64,000 nt of DNA, from contig NC_049912.1 of NCBI RefSeq assembly GCF_001411555.2, forward strand, positions 27,041,722 through 27,105,721, written 5' to 3'. The notes under the pieces were generated by a model that worked only from the letters and a program-made list of their open reading frames with translations, was not told the origin of the DNA and did not search any database. Positions 1 to 12,900 of the stretch are shown here, piece after piece; the stretch's first letter is position 1; each line of letters begins with the position of its first letter. The DNA is from Juglans regia (taxonomy: Eukaryota; Streptophyta; Magnoliopsida; Fagales; Juglandaceae). The translations under genes were made by a program, and so were the position numbers.

Positions 1-1310
1 TTAATAGTCGGGCTAGGGCCTGGAGGAGTCATCCCTTTGATCAAAGAGGCTTGCTGATTAGTAGTAGGAATACGAAGCAACTCAAGAATCATGGTCTTGG
101 AAAATCTTTTACCAGGTTTAAAACAAAAAGCAAGGTTCCTGCAACCAAGTGGCAACTTTTGAATGATAGATTTGCAGGCCTTTCAAATAGCATCGTGCCC
201 AGCTGCATTTCTGACAAGCCAAAGCTCCCCGTAGAATAAGGGAAGGGTCCGACAAGCTGTGCAAGGAGGTTGACTTGATCAGAACCAACAAAAACAGACC
301 ACCGCACGGAGAGTTCTTCCAACTATGAGAAACAATGTGTAAAACATCAAAAAGGAGCAGCAGCAGTAGAACTGCCAAGAAAGACACGATCCACAGTTTC
401 TAAATGTTCATTAATACAGCAGCAACATTTAGATACAAAAGGAAGAAAAATTTTATACGTAAGCCTCCCACTTATGCACACTACTTAAAAATATATGAAT
501 TTATTCTTTTACTCTTATGTTTCATGAAATATGAAACATGAAGATAAAAAAATAAAATTATATATTTTTTAAGTGGTGTGCAGAGTGTGGAGCTAGCACA
601 ACTCCAAAAGGAATTCCGCACTGCTGTATTTTCTCATCAACAGGTTTTCTCATTATTCCGTAGCTTCCATACAAACACAGCAGTCTGCACTATCCTTTCT
701 CTGCATTGTCGTTTTTCACAACAATTTAACGATAAATTTTGGCGTTTTAACATATGGACGTGGAAGCAACACAACTTCAAAATTCTGCCTCATAGATGCT
801 CTGATATTGCCAGTTTGGGATGAACCCCAGCACGTTTCATTCATCCAGAACGTTCTATGTGTCTCCATAGTACTTAATTTGCAGAATGTTTAACGCTTCA
901 ATGCTCTCTCTTATTCTCTTCTTTGAGAAAAATAAAAAAGTTCTTGCGTAAGTCTTAGTTATCATTAATTTGAATTTGAATTAATGATCTATTTAAACTT
1001 ACTCTAATCTTCGATCCCCCTGTGAGCTTGATTCCTCCTCTGCGCTGTGGGAAATCCATCTAGAAATGGAACCTAGCCGAGTCTGCAGCCTGGGTTTATA
1101 AATAATCTGTGCATTTAAAGTGGTTACATGCATGGTTTGTGTCGTCTGATCAGTGATCATACAGGTGACTTAAAACTTTCAACCAAATTTGTAATGGATA
1201 TCTATGGCTTAAATTGCACGTATACGGTGTGCGATCGTAACCCTTTTATTTATACACTTCTTCATTACATGGCCCAAAAGGAGCATATAGTTTCATACCA
1301 ACCAAAAAAC
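1..1310. other. No recognised gene; downstream flank of the dioxygenase gene
   Basis: Open frames here (51-239 plus, 118-387 minus, 578-823 plus) have no motif I recognise and are short. Part of 1-400 could be decayed transposon coding sequence, but I cannot name it. A small inverted-repeat element lies at about 469-587. The last 200 bases probably include the 3' UTR of the minus-strand gene that ends at 1311. Confidence 0.4.
469..587. repeat. Small inverted-repeat element (MITE-like)
   Basis: The left end (CACTTATGCACACTACTT) and right end (AAGTGGTGTGCAGAGTG) are imperfect reverse complements, and an AT-rich core lies between them. This is the structure of a miniature inverted-repeat transposable element. 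A similar design recurs at 51108-51282 and 58735-58915. I did not establish a target-site duplication. Confidence 0.5.
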
Positions 1311-2910
1311 CTACTTGCAAAGTGAAGCTAGTATACGGCGAGGTGGATTGAATGATCTTCGAGAGTGAAGAACAGCCAAATTGTCAAGCAAAAGAACATC
1401 ACCTCTCCGCCAAGGAAAGACTACAGATTCCTCTTCAAGGATGTTAAGACAGTCGTAGATGATATCAGCAGGCAAAGGCTTGCCATCCCCAAAGGTAACA
1501 GCTTTCACAGGATCATTCCTTGCGTCCTCCCAGCCTGTATAAGCGGCAACCATGCTGTTAAACCAAATCTTGCGCTGTCTTGTCTTGTCATATTTGATAG
1601 CTGGAATTGGACCCATTATTGTCTTCACTGCATCCTCTAGCCATTCCATCGTCATTCCCAACTTAGCAGCCCTGTCAAATGTGTTGATAGAGCCATATTA
1701 TATCTAAGAAGAGACAAGAACTATAGCTGGGAAGCCCTACAATAGAGGGTGTGCAGCATTTCAATTCCTCGTATGAGTTCGTTCAAAGAAGTTGCAACAT
1801 TTTACCTGTACTGATCATATATTACAGTGAAACAGAGACCTCGGTAAAAATAATAAAATTTAAAGCGTTTGTGGACGGGTGTATTTTTAACTTGTTCCTC
1901 CAATCTCTTTGCATGTACTGATCATATATTACAGTACCTGTACTGATCATATATTACAGTGAAACAGAGACCTCGGTAAAAATAATAAAATTTAAAGCGT
2001 TTGTGGACGGGTGTATTTTTAACTTGTTCCGCCAATCTCTTTGCATGAATTTCCGATCAAATTAACAACCATAAAAAAGTTCCACGGGTCGTGTCAGGAT
2101 TGATTCGTGCAACTTGCAATGCAAGAATCCTGAGAATAAAATCACTTCAGAGTATCAACAATGGTTAAAATCGCATACCTTTGCTCAGCCACACTCTTGT
2201 CTTCGGTCAAGAAAGTAGATTTCCACCCACGTCCGATTGGAGATGAAGGGTCATCGTCTTCGCCCAATACCCGCGTGTACAACAAGCCATGCTCTTCCAG
2301 TCGTTCAACGAATTCTGGGTATTTCTCTTTCATTCTTTCGTAGACAATGTGGCTAAGTACTATAGGAGTTTCTCCACCACTTCCAGGCTCTACTTCACAG
2401 AAGAAAAATAATTTGGAGGGGAATTCCGGAACCTGCTCAGAATCCCAATTGATCTTGAATCCTAATTCTTAAACGAGCATCGAATATTTGATCTTGTTAC
2501 CCATTTCCTCAAAAAAAAAAAAAAAAGAGTGACTAAATTACAGAACATACCTGAGCCATTTCGTGGTGAAAAGGAATCTTCTGGTCCGGAGGGGACTCAT
2601 TAGCCGTGAAAACCCGACCCACGACGTTGGTACGAGGGGCGGCTCCCCCAACGTAGGGAAGCTCCTCGAAGCCAAAGGCCTCAACGAATTCGTTGAAGTC
2701 TGAGGCTGTTTTCACCGGGAATCCCCTGAAGAGTAAAGCGCCGGAGTTGCGGAGCAAAGAGTCGAGTAGCGGTTTCTCGTTTCTGACGGCTTGGGTCAAA
2801 AGAGGGAGAGGGAAGGGATTTCTGGGGTTCGGAGAGACAACTGAAGGGAATTGAACTCCGTTGTAAAACTTTTGATGCGGGATTAGGGTTTCCAAGAAGG
2901 TCTCCGACAT
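1311..2910 (-). CDS. TauD/TfdA family dioxygenase, clavaminate synthase-like (frameshifted)
   Basis: Exons (minus): 2551-2910, 2179-2433 and 1311-1671, with GT-AG introns. The product closely resembles the plant clavaminate synthase-like protein represented by Arabidopsis At3g21360, an Fe(II)/2-oxoglutarate oxygenase fold of about 330 residues whose substrate is unknown. Exon 1 ends with the iron-binding HHE segment (PFHHEMAQ). Exon 2 carries GEDDDPSSPIGRGWKSTF. Exon 3 carries the distal histidine in AVLHSRR and ends with RRILASLCK and a stop. I start at the ATG at 2908-2910 (MSETFLETLIP) because it aligns with the family N-terminus; an in-frame ATG at 3021 would add 37 poorly conserved residues. 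Exon 2 is 255 nt, whereas frame continuity into exon 3 needs 2 mod 3. An extra base near 2400-2401 gives a TGA at 2395-2397. It is either a recent pseudogene or a sequence error. Identity is very likely; integrity is doubtful. Confidence 0.85.
1804..2046. repeat. Tandem duplication, period 132 bp, in intron 2 of the dioxygenase gene
   Basis: The segment starting ACCTGTACTGATCATATA at 1804 recurs at 1936. Both copies run through GTGGACGGGTGTATTTT to CTCTTTGCATG with only a few differences (for example CTCC versus CGCC). The duplicate lies wholly between exon 3 (ends 1671) and exon 2 (starts 2179), so it lengthens the intron without touching coding sequence. Near-identity suggests a recent event. 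Confidence 0.85.
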
Positions 2911-3021
2911 GGTTTCACCCCCTTGGTTGCTCTGGTCAGTAGCCCAGAGGACGAGAGAGACCGTGGAAGTTGATTGGGGGGACGGGGAAGGAAGTGAGTG
3001 CGATATTGCGTCCAGGTTCAT

Positions 3022-3958
3022 TAATGGGAGGGTGGTTCTGCTTTTAATAGGCTAGGATATAGTAGTGGGCTGTGTTGGATGCGACTACGGGAGCCCAGCC
3101 CGTCCGCCCATAAAGCATTATCCGAATTGCAAGGTTTGAAACGAAGAAAAAAAAGAAAGACTTGACTTCATTGGCATTATTATGGCACAAACAATGGTTG
3201 ATGTGAGAATCTTTTAGCAATACACCGTCATAACTACACTTTGTTTTGTATATCGATCTCTGAATTAAGCAATCTTTTTTTTTTTTTTAAAAACAAAGGA
3301 GTATAAAAGACTTTAGATGCCTCGAGTGAGTGCATTGCCTGAAAAGCGCAAGATTTTGCTTTTGATTACATAATTGTCTTGAAGAGAGAGAAATAGGTTT
3401 GTCACAAAATATGTTTTTGCATCATAGAATGTATGTATGTATGTATGTCAACTACTGGCGGCTAGAATACGGAAGTATTAGCAATTTCCAATCAGAGGAA
3501 AGAGAGGAGGGGCAACTCATTTATTTATCAAGAACATTAGTTTTAAGTAATGAGTCCAAAAAATCTTAGTTCAAATATGAAAACACTAGTATAATAAACT
3601 ATAAAGGCTTGAATTGCCATACCAAGCACCTTTTAAAATGATTTGAATGAACACCGCAGAGAACTCAACAAAATTCTATTATGCCTGGTTTCCTTTTACA
3701 GGACCTATTTTCACCTTTTTTGTTCCATGGTATTAAAAGGAAAAAAAGGCTTATATCAACCAGAACCAGCTACAATCTGAAAATATGTTTATACATATAA
3801 TTGGAAGCTGGAATGAACATACATTTAGATATATTACTACTTTACCTCACATCTTTGCGGCATCAGCACAGTAAAACACCAGTCCACCACCAGGTCTACC
3901 TGCTTCAAAAAATTGGGAACTTTTTACTTCAACGCAGCAGAATTTGGATTAGAATAAA
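3022..3958. other. Intergenic spacer
   Basis: This is the upstream flank of the dioxygenase gene and 3' flank of the PAF1 gene. It contains a short ATGT microsatellite at about 3429-3449 and A/T runs. The 3801-3995 plus open frame overlaps the antisense of the last PAF1 exon and is not credible. No gene is seen. Confidence 0.5.
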
Positions 3959-6900
3959 TCAATCAGACATTTCATCTTCAGCTCCACTAGATTGATCAAT
4001 GTCCTGATGCCGGGCAACCTTCTGTGGTCTTCCAAGGCCATCTTCAATGTCTAACCCTCCCCTCTTAGAATTTGAAAAACTCCCCTTCGAATTTGAATAA
4101 ACCTAGAAGCGCAATAAACTCAGTAATATCTCATAGGTCCTTTACTACTAGTCAATAGATGGCTCCATGGTCATACCTCTGAATCCCTCAGTTCGACTGC
4201 AGCAACAGCTGATCTCCGCCTTACAGTAACTCTGGAAGGTACAGGAAAATATTCGACCTCATCACTAGATCTTCCTTCTTTGGCCCTCTTTTTTCTTAAA
4301 ACTAATTTTGTTGGAAGAGGCTACATTAAAAGAAAAGTCACTGAATAACAGCCAAAATGTGTGCATGAACACTGGGAAAATGATAAGAAATCAAGGTTCA
4401 AGTGGATACCACATAGCGTGCTTCTGCTTCATCAAATGAAACAAGGTATGTTGTGGGGTCATCCACATCATCCAGACGAAACTGTTGAGTGAAAAGAAAA
4501 ACTCAGTAAGAAATTAAATGCTTGCTAGCTCGAGTAGCATGCAGAGATGTAGAGACATACATCATAATGGTACTCGCGAACCCAAGAGTATGAGATGTCT
4601 TCACGTTCATCATAAATATTTTTGGATAGCTGCCACCATTTGACATGTACAGACCAATAAATTAATACGTTGCCCAATCATAGTAAGTATGATAAAACTT
4701 ATAACTTTACATATTGGCCATTATCACCTCATCCGGAGAAGGGACCATGTATGCCAAAAACGATTTGTCCGTATCAGAGCCCGTTGCCACATAACTTTTC
4801 ATAATGGCCTGAATGATCACAATAGATGAGGTCCAACACATACACATCACTAGCACAGGTAGAAATACATAATATTTCATGAAAAATTAAAATGGTCTAA
4901 TAAGTATTACTTCAAGTCTATGCATTACCTGTGCATGATAGCTTCTAATCAATAACTGACATGAGGGGTTGGTCAATAAATGTATGGACTCTAGGATGAT
5001 TAGAACTTTCAGTTTTAGCTTTTAAAATTTAGGATCACTAAGGAAGAAAGACCGCCACAGATTGATTGATGAGAACTATATTATCCTTTTCTTTTCCCGC
5101 AGCCAGGGGGTGCTGTAGGTTGGAAATTCCAACAGCATTCTACTAAGAATTGGGTGGGAGGAAATTACTGAATATGTTATCCCGCTTATAAAATTTTGGG
5201 GAAGACAACAGAAGGCAAACCCATCTCCACTGACTGTAGCGTAGGCATGGGAAGGTCATAGTGCTCAGACAACAAGTATAAGGTGTGAGATAGCTAACTC
5301 TATAAAATTAAATTTTAATGAAAATAGGCTAAAATCAGAATCAGTACCAATTTTTCCGAGTCTTTCATATGGCCATGATGGACCTATTGCATTCAAACAA
5401 CTTAACAAACTATACTTGCAAAAAAAATGTAAAATACCACACTCAAATCACCTGTGATTCATAGGCATCACGAACAGTTTGATCCAGCTTGCCATGGACT
5501 TCTGCATCAGCTGTAGGAGCACTATCAAAGGCCGCAACAACAAATTGGTCGTCATACCTGTTCCATAGCATCATATAAGACATACAAATCAGTATGAAAT
5601 GTTGGATGCAATATGATACTTAATGACTAAACAGTAAAGGCCTTCTAAATAATCCATCAGCAGCAAAAACCCTTCATCTGCATTATTCTCCTAAGAAACA
5701 GAACTTCAAGTAGAGGACCACAATTAAGTACACGTGTGTTTGTGCTAGCAGGTTTTTAATCGCCAAAAGCATAGCTCAGCAAAATAATTGGCTATTAGGG
5801 ACAACTCAGACATGACTCAGGCTACTTCAGTTTTCAGCAACACATTTTTTATCAGTTAAACAAGGATTTTATTGATGATATAAATAGGCATAGTCAGTTT
5901 TCAGCAGCGCACACATGATAAACCCATAGAATTGAGTTGATGTGTCAACACCAACACTACACAATATTAATAATCTGTGGCTATAAACAGATAAACAAAC
6001 ATTTTTTTTTCCATAACTAATTAACTAATAAACAAACATAAGACAGACAAGCAGAAGCTATTGTTTAACACAGACAATAGCTTCTGTGTTAAACAATGGT
6101 AACACAGACAATAGCTTGTGTGTTAAACAATGGTAACACAGACAAAGGTCTGAGTGAGAGCCAATCTGAATTTTTTTTTTTTTTTTTTTATCGGTAAGAG
6201 CCAATCTGATTAAGCATTTTTTTATAGGTAATCAAGAAGTTTTGTTCATAGGAGAAAAAGGCATAGCCCAAGTACACAGGAGCCAATCTGATTAAGCATT
6301 ATATGTACAGAACTAAAAATAAATAATAGCATTGAAAAAATACATACTTATAAAAAAAAACATTCAAAAAATACATACCGATCAAAATCAGGCAACAAAG
6401 GCAGAACCTCTAAAGGATATAAATCTTTGTTAGTTGCATGAACAGGGTGCGACTTGCATGCCACAAATGAGGATTCTATTTCCTTGATTTGTCTTTCCCT
6501 GAAAACAAATAATTATATAACCAGTAAGCATAAATACAAGGCTCTCACACAGTGCAAAATTCTCTACATACTAAGAGGTTAGAGTAAGAACAAACCTATT
6601 GTTAAGGTTCTCCAAAATGTTACGGCCTCCCTTCATTTCTCTCAGGTCTTTTGTTTGTTTCTCAGTTAAAGACTGAAAACACCAACATAGTTAGCCATGA
6701 TAATGAACCGATCTGTTTCAAGAAAGCATTGCTCTCTAAGAGTAGCTTATGTAATCAATTACCTGCTTTGTTGATTCCATGCTAAGAGGAGATATATACT
6801 GTGTTTTCACCAGCCAGGCAACACCTTTATCAGTAGGCCTTTCTTTTCGTCTAATGCCATTATTCTTTACAGGGGTCACTGCTACATCATCATGCAACAA

Positions 6901-9900
6901 TTCCTCGTCTTCTGGAGCAAGGGGTGGTCTAGCACTAGGAGGACTAATTAAACGAATACATGAAGATGATTAGATTTCTTTTTGCTAAAAATAACTGTTG
7001 CAGTTATAAAAAAAGGTTAAAATCTATCTGAGACATACTTGTATACACTGAGGTCAAGAAGGTCAAGAGGTATCCCCAGATCTGGCTCGACAAAAAGTTT
7101 GGGCTTGTAAGTTTTCTCCAAAGATGTGATCGTGTATTTTGTATATCTGAAAAAATAAAGCATAAAAATTACCACAACATTACTTATCAAAAAAATTACC
7201 ACAACATTGCAGGATGCATTAGATCATAATTCTTTAGACATATGAACACAACAAAGCAAAATAATAAGAAGCTTAACAAACGAAACCCTTGGGATACATT
7301 TGGTCTGACCACCCCCTTGGCAAGTTGGGGTGGCCAAGCCACTCTGCTATGGCTACCCCCTCCTGGCCGCGGGGATGGTTGCAACACCCCAAGAATTCAC
7401 CCACGGAATGACATTCCGGGGTGGAGTGACCACTCCCATGTCCTTTGAGGGTGGTCCAGCCACCACCAATGAGAGTGGCCTAGCCACTCCTGAATATCAT
7501 TGGGGTTTTTTTTTTTTTTTTTTGAAGCAGAAAACGTGAGGTAATGAAGAAGTATTTTTGGTAACATTTTTCCCCTTTTTCTCTCCGAACATTTTTCCCC
7601 TTTTTCTCCTCTATTCTCAGGCACACACTTAAACTCATCTCCGGCGCCTTTCGCCGGAGCGGATTCCCTACTTTGTTTCTTTTCCTCCTTTATTTTCTGT
7701 TTCTTTACAAGTTACCAAGATGAAAGGTAATGGGAGTTTTATGGGAGTGAACAAAATGGGTCTTTCTAAGGAGTTGGTCATAGGTTCTAAATCTTTTACT
7801 CTCGTGAAAGAGGGGGGCAGTTTGACTAAGGTGGTGGCTAAGGTGGTTCTGGGTCCTTCATCGATGCAGTGGCTGGCCAAGGCCATGGAAACGTGTTCAA
7901 AGGAGGAAAAAAAGGATTTTTACACCACAGTCCGGGAAGACAACCGTAGCTTTATAGCACAACGCAATGCAAATAATGAGGCCGTTATTTGGCAGTGGTG
8001 GAATATGGTGGTGGAGGAGGAGGAATTTTATCTTCGTTCCTGAGGAAGAGGGTAGTGGTTGGAATAGGATGGGGGAGGCGCTACGGGACTTTTTCTTCGA
8101 CAGAAGAAACACCCACAATGACGGTAACACAAAGTGGAAGGTGGTCGCGGTTCAGTCACAGCACCACTCCTTCAGAGAGGCACTGATGGTGGAGCAGACC
8201 CATGTGTCTCGGAATGGGAATAACGGCATGCTAAGACAGAGAGGCGTGTCTACGGGACTTGGCTCTGACAGAGAGGTGCGGCCTGTACAGTGGCAAGGTG
8301 GTGGTAGCAAACAAGTAGGTGACATGGCAGAGGGGGAGACTTTGAAACTTTTGCTAGAAACTAAGGCGCAACAAATAGATATGCAAAGCAAAATCGACAA
8401 GGAAGGAGATGGGCTCAGTCAGTAAAGGGCCTTGTGTGGGCCTAGAGATGGATGCAGAACAACTTAGGCTTAGGCCTCAGGCAGATGGGCGTGAGCCCAC
8501 AACTATTAGGCCCCAGTCTAGGGGGAACTCAAGTAATAACTGGATGGTGGGGTTTAAGCCAAAAATTATGGGCCGCAATGAGCCCATCAGTCACAAGGCC
8601 CAATCTGTATCCTTAAGGCCCCAGCCCTCCATTTGGAGAATTTGCAAGGAGACCTGCCCACTGCCAACAGTAACTCCACAACTGTGCTGAAGGAAGCATC
8701 GGAAACACCGTGTTTAGTGGTGGGTCCTGTGCCGGTGGCCCAGACAACACCAGCGACGGTGGTGGAGCAGATTTTACCATCGCACGTAGAGGAAAAAGAT
8801 GCCATACTGCCAACGCCAATCTTTTACCCTGAGTTCTGCACACAGAAAGTGCCGATTCCCAACGTGGAAACCATCTCTTCCCAAATGGAGGCTTCACTTG
8901 CTTCTATCGAACATCTTAAGGTATTATCAAAAGGTGAGGATGAGAAGAGTTTGGATTTCGTGGAAGATAGCGTCGTGGGGCTACATCAGAGGCTCACGGA
9001 GGTTAGTGATGATTTGTGTGTGGTTCCCGACACCCATGAGATTACCCTTCCCTTGGATAACGTGGAGATAAACGTGGATTCTGTGGTTGAGTGGGAAGGA
9101 CGTAACCTTTTTTTTTTTTTGGAGGGGGGGGGTGGGGAGGGAGATGCTAGTGACAGGGACCCATTCCCACTGAATTGTCTACTACCAAATGACTTTGAGA
9201 TCTCTGACTGGGTGCTTAAAAAGGTAAAGGACATCCAACATGTGGTGGGTATGGAGTGTGTGGGTTACAAAGAGCAGTTTATGGCCCTTCTCACGGCCAT
9301 TAAGATGGGTCATTCTCAGTCCAAGAAAGCTGGATCCAAAAAATAGAGGGAGCTAAAGAGGCTTAATTGGTCTTTGAATGAGGGTAGGTCCAAAGGGAAA
9401 GGTACTGTTGTTTCTTTATGAAGCCGAAATTGTGTATTGGAACGTGCACAAGCTGAATGAGGGTAGTAAAGCGTCTTCGCATAAAAAACTTGCTTCGAAA
9501 ATGGAAGGCGGACATTGTTTGTTTACAAGAAACTAAGTTGAAATGGGTGACCATAAAACTAGAGAGAAGTGTGTGGAGCTGCCCGTACACAGATTGGGTT
9601 TATCTGGCTTCGAATGGGGCATTGGGTGGTATTCTTGTGATATGGGATAAAATGGTGGTGAAGAAAATGGAGGTGTTAATAAGGGAATACACAGTGGCCT
9701 GTTCTTTTAAGATGGTGGAGGATAATTTCTTATGGGCTTTTGCAGGTATTTATGGACCGAATGTTGACAACATCAGAAGTCATTTGTGGGAAGAACTTGC
9801 CGGAATATATAGCTGGTGGGACCTCCCTTAGTGTATAGGTGGTGATTTTAATGTAATAAGGTTCCCTAGTGAAAGATCTGGATACAGTCATCTACGCCCG

Positions 9901-12900
9901 ACATGACAGATTTTTTAGAGTGTATTTTTTACTTGAACCTTGTGGATCTACCATTAATAGGTGGTCCCTTCACTTGGTCTAATAGTCAGGCGTGGTCACG
10001 ACTGGACATATTCTTAATATCGCCAGATTGGGAAAGTCATTATCAGGAAGTATGTCAGAAGAGATTGTCGCGCCTCTGCTCGGATCACTTTCCCATATTG
10101 TTAGATGGAAGCGGTATTCTAGGAGGTCGTCGCTACTTTAAGTTTGAAAACATATGGCTTAAAAGTGAAGGCTTCGTGGATAGGGTAAGGTTTTGGTGGT
10201 CAACTTATTAGTTTCATGGTACCCCCTCTCATATTCTTGTAGACAAACTAAAAGGTCTAAAGAATGATTTAAAGCTTTAGAATTCTCAAACTTTTGGTGA
10301 CATAGGGGAGCAAAAGAAAACCATGATGGAGGAATTACAGAATCTTGAGAGGATTACTGAAGATAGAGTTCTCACCTCAGAGGAAGTCTCACATAAAGCA
10401 GAGCTAGCCTTAGAGTTGGAAAGAGTTTTATCTCTAGAGGAGATCTCTTGGCGACAGAAATCAATAGCACTTTGGTTGAAAGAAGGGGATCGAAGCACAA
10501 AATTCTTTCATAGAGTGGCTAATTCTCACAGGAGAAATAATATCATTGAGATGCTGAAAATCAATGGTAGAGACTGCACATAGGCTCTCGTGATCCGGGA
10601 ACATGTGGTGAGTTCCTTTGAACATTTATTTACAGAAGAAGAGGGTTGGAGACCAAAATTAGATGGACTCGGTTTTGATTCTATTGAGCCAGAGTCAGTG
10701 TCTTGGTTGGATAGATCTTTTGAGGAAGAGGAGGTATATGATGTGGTCAGAAGAATGGTGAAAGATAAAGCACCAGGTCCAGACGGCTTTTCGATGGGCG
10801 TTTTTCAAACATGTTGGATTTTTTCAAACATGTTGGAAGGTAGTGAAAGAGGACATTATGAATGTGTTCCAGGAGTTATTCTTGGCTGGGAAGTTCAAGA
10901 AAAGTCTGAATGTTACTTTTATTGCTTTGATCCCAATAAGACAGGAGCATCAGAAGTGAAGGACTTTAAGCCCATTAGTCTCATAAACGGGGTTTACAGG
11001 CTAGGGGCAGTCATAGGTAAGATAATTTCAAAGCCACAAAATGCTTTTGTAAGGGGTCGCCAAATCCTGGATTCAGTCCTAATAGCCTATAAATGTCTGG
11101 ATAGTGGATTAAAGTCTGGTATTGCAAGGATTATCTGTAAGCTAGATATGGAAAAGGTGTATGATCATGTAAATTGTGATTTCCTTACTTATTTATTAAA
11201 GAGATGTGGCTTTGGGGAGAAATGGGGTATGTGGATCAGATGATGCATTTCAGCAGCAAGATTCTCAGTTATGATCAATGACAGCCCAGAGGGTTTCTTT
11301 AACAGCTCTCAAGGCTTAAGACAAGGAGATCCCCTATCCCCTCTTCTGTTTGTTGTCATCATGAAGGCACTGAGTAGGATGCTATCGGTTGTGGTTAGCA
11401 ACAATTTTATGGCTGGATTTTCAATGGATGATTTGAATAGGGGCCTTATCTCGATTTCTCACTTACTATTTGCAGATGACACTTATTTTCTGCGAAGCAG
11501 AGCAAGAACAACTTAGGGCACTAAAGGTGCATCTCCTATGCTTCGAAGCAACATCAGGTTTGAGAGTGAACTTTGATAAATCAGAATTAGTGCCAGTTGG
11601 GAACGTCAGTACTGCTCAGCAATTGGCTAGCACTCACAGGTGTAAGGTCGCTTCTCTTCCTATGAAATATTTGGGACTACCGTTGGGGCTACAGAATCAC
11701 GGACCTTATCTATTTAGGATACAGTTATTGAGAAAATAGAAGAAGATTGGCAGGGTGGAAGAGATTGCATTTGTCGAAAGGAGGCCGGATGACTCTTATC
11801 AAAAGTACACTCTCTAACTTACCAACTTACTTTATGTCTGTATTTCCAATTTTCCAATTCTAGCTAGTGTGGCAGCACGGATCGAAAAACTCTATCGCAA
11901 TTTCTTATGGAATGGGACGGGAGATGATTTCAAGTTTCACCTAATCAGCTAGGATAAGATGTGTAGACCAATTCTGTCGGGTGGGTTGGGGATAAAGAAC
12001 TTGAGAACGTTTAATCGGGCACTTCTTGGGAAATGGCTTTGGAGATACAATATGGAACCAGAAGCCCTCTAGAAATTAGTGGTAGATAGCAAACATGGCA
12101 GTTTAGGGGTTGGTGTACTAGAGAGGGGGAATGGGACCTAGGCTGTGGGGGTTTGGAAACAAATAAGATGAGAGTGGGGGGTGTTTACTCACCATACTAA
12201 GTTTATGGTGAGGGAGGGTACTTGTATAAAATTTTGGAGGGACATTTGGTGTGGAGAGGAGGCTCTAAAAGACTCTTTCCTTTCCGTTTTCCAAGTGGCA
12301 TGTGATCAAGAAGCTTCGGTGGCAGACCTCATGGTTCATTCATGGGACCAAGTCCAATGGAATGTCATCTTTAGTAAAGCAACCTAAGATTGGGAAATAG
12401 ACAGTTTTGAGGCTTTTTTCAGCCTAATGTATTCTATGAAGCTTAATGGATTGCGGGACAATAAACTATAGTGGACACCTGCAGGTAAGTGTAATTTCTC
12501 AGTTCGATCCTTCTACAAGTCCCTTAAACTTCTACCAAATACTCATTTCCCATGAAGAAGATTGTGGAGGAATAAGGCGCCTCCCAAAGCACTCTTCTTC
12601 TCTTCTCTTGGACAGCAGCCTTGGGTAAGATTCCGACTATCGATAATGTATGAAAGCGCCGGGTAATTATCTCAGATTGGTGTTGTATGTGCAAAAAAAC
12701 TGGTGAAACAGTGGATCATCTCTTGCTTCATTGTGAGACAGCAAGTGTCGTGTGGAGCAAAGTGTTCAGTCGAATAGGGTTAAACTAGGTGATGCTAGCC
12801 ACAGTGGTTTGAGTTATTGGCCAGTTGGGTGATGTTGGGTGGTGCTTCACAAATCAAAATTGTGTGGAAGATGGTCCCTACCTACATTATGTAGTGCATA

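Noticed and set aside
118..387. Minus-strand frame at the window start as a transposon protein remnant
   Set aside because: Cys/Trp-containing segments hint at a degraded element, but no motif was firm enough to name a family.
6067..6146. Short direct repeats with regular 34-bp spacing, considered as a CRISPR-like array
   Set aside because: Units are contiguous without unique spacers, there are fewer than three copies, and the host is a plant nuclear intron. It is a simple tandem repeat.
7242..7624. Open frames crossing 7.24-7.62 kb as a small protein
   Set aside because: They span the GC-rich repeat, the LINE target duplication and a poly-T run, so they are repeat-derived.
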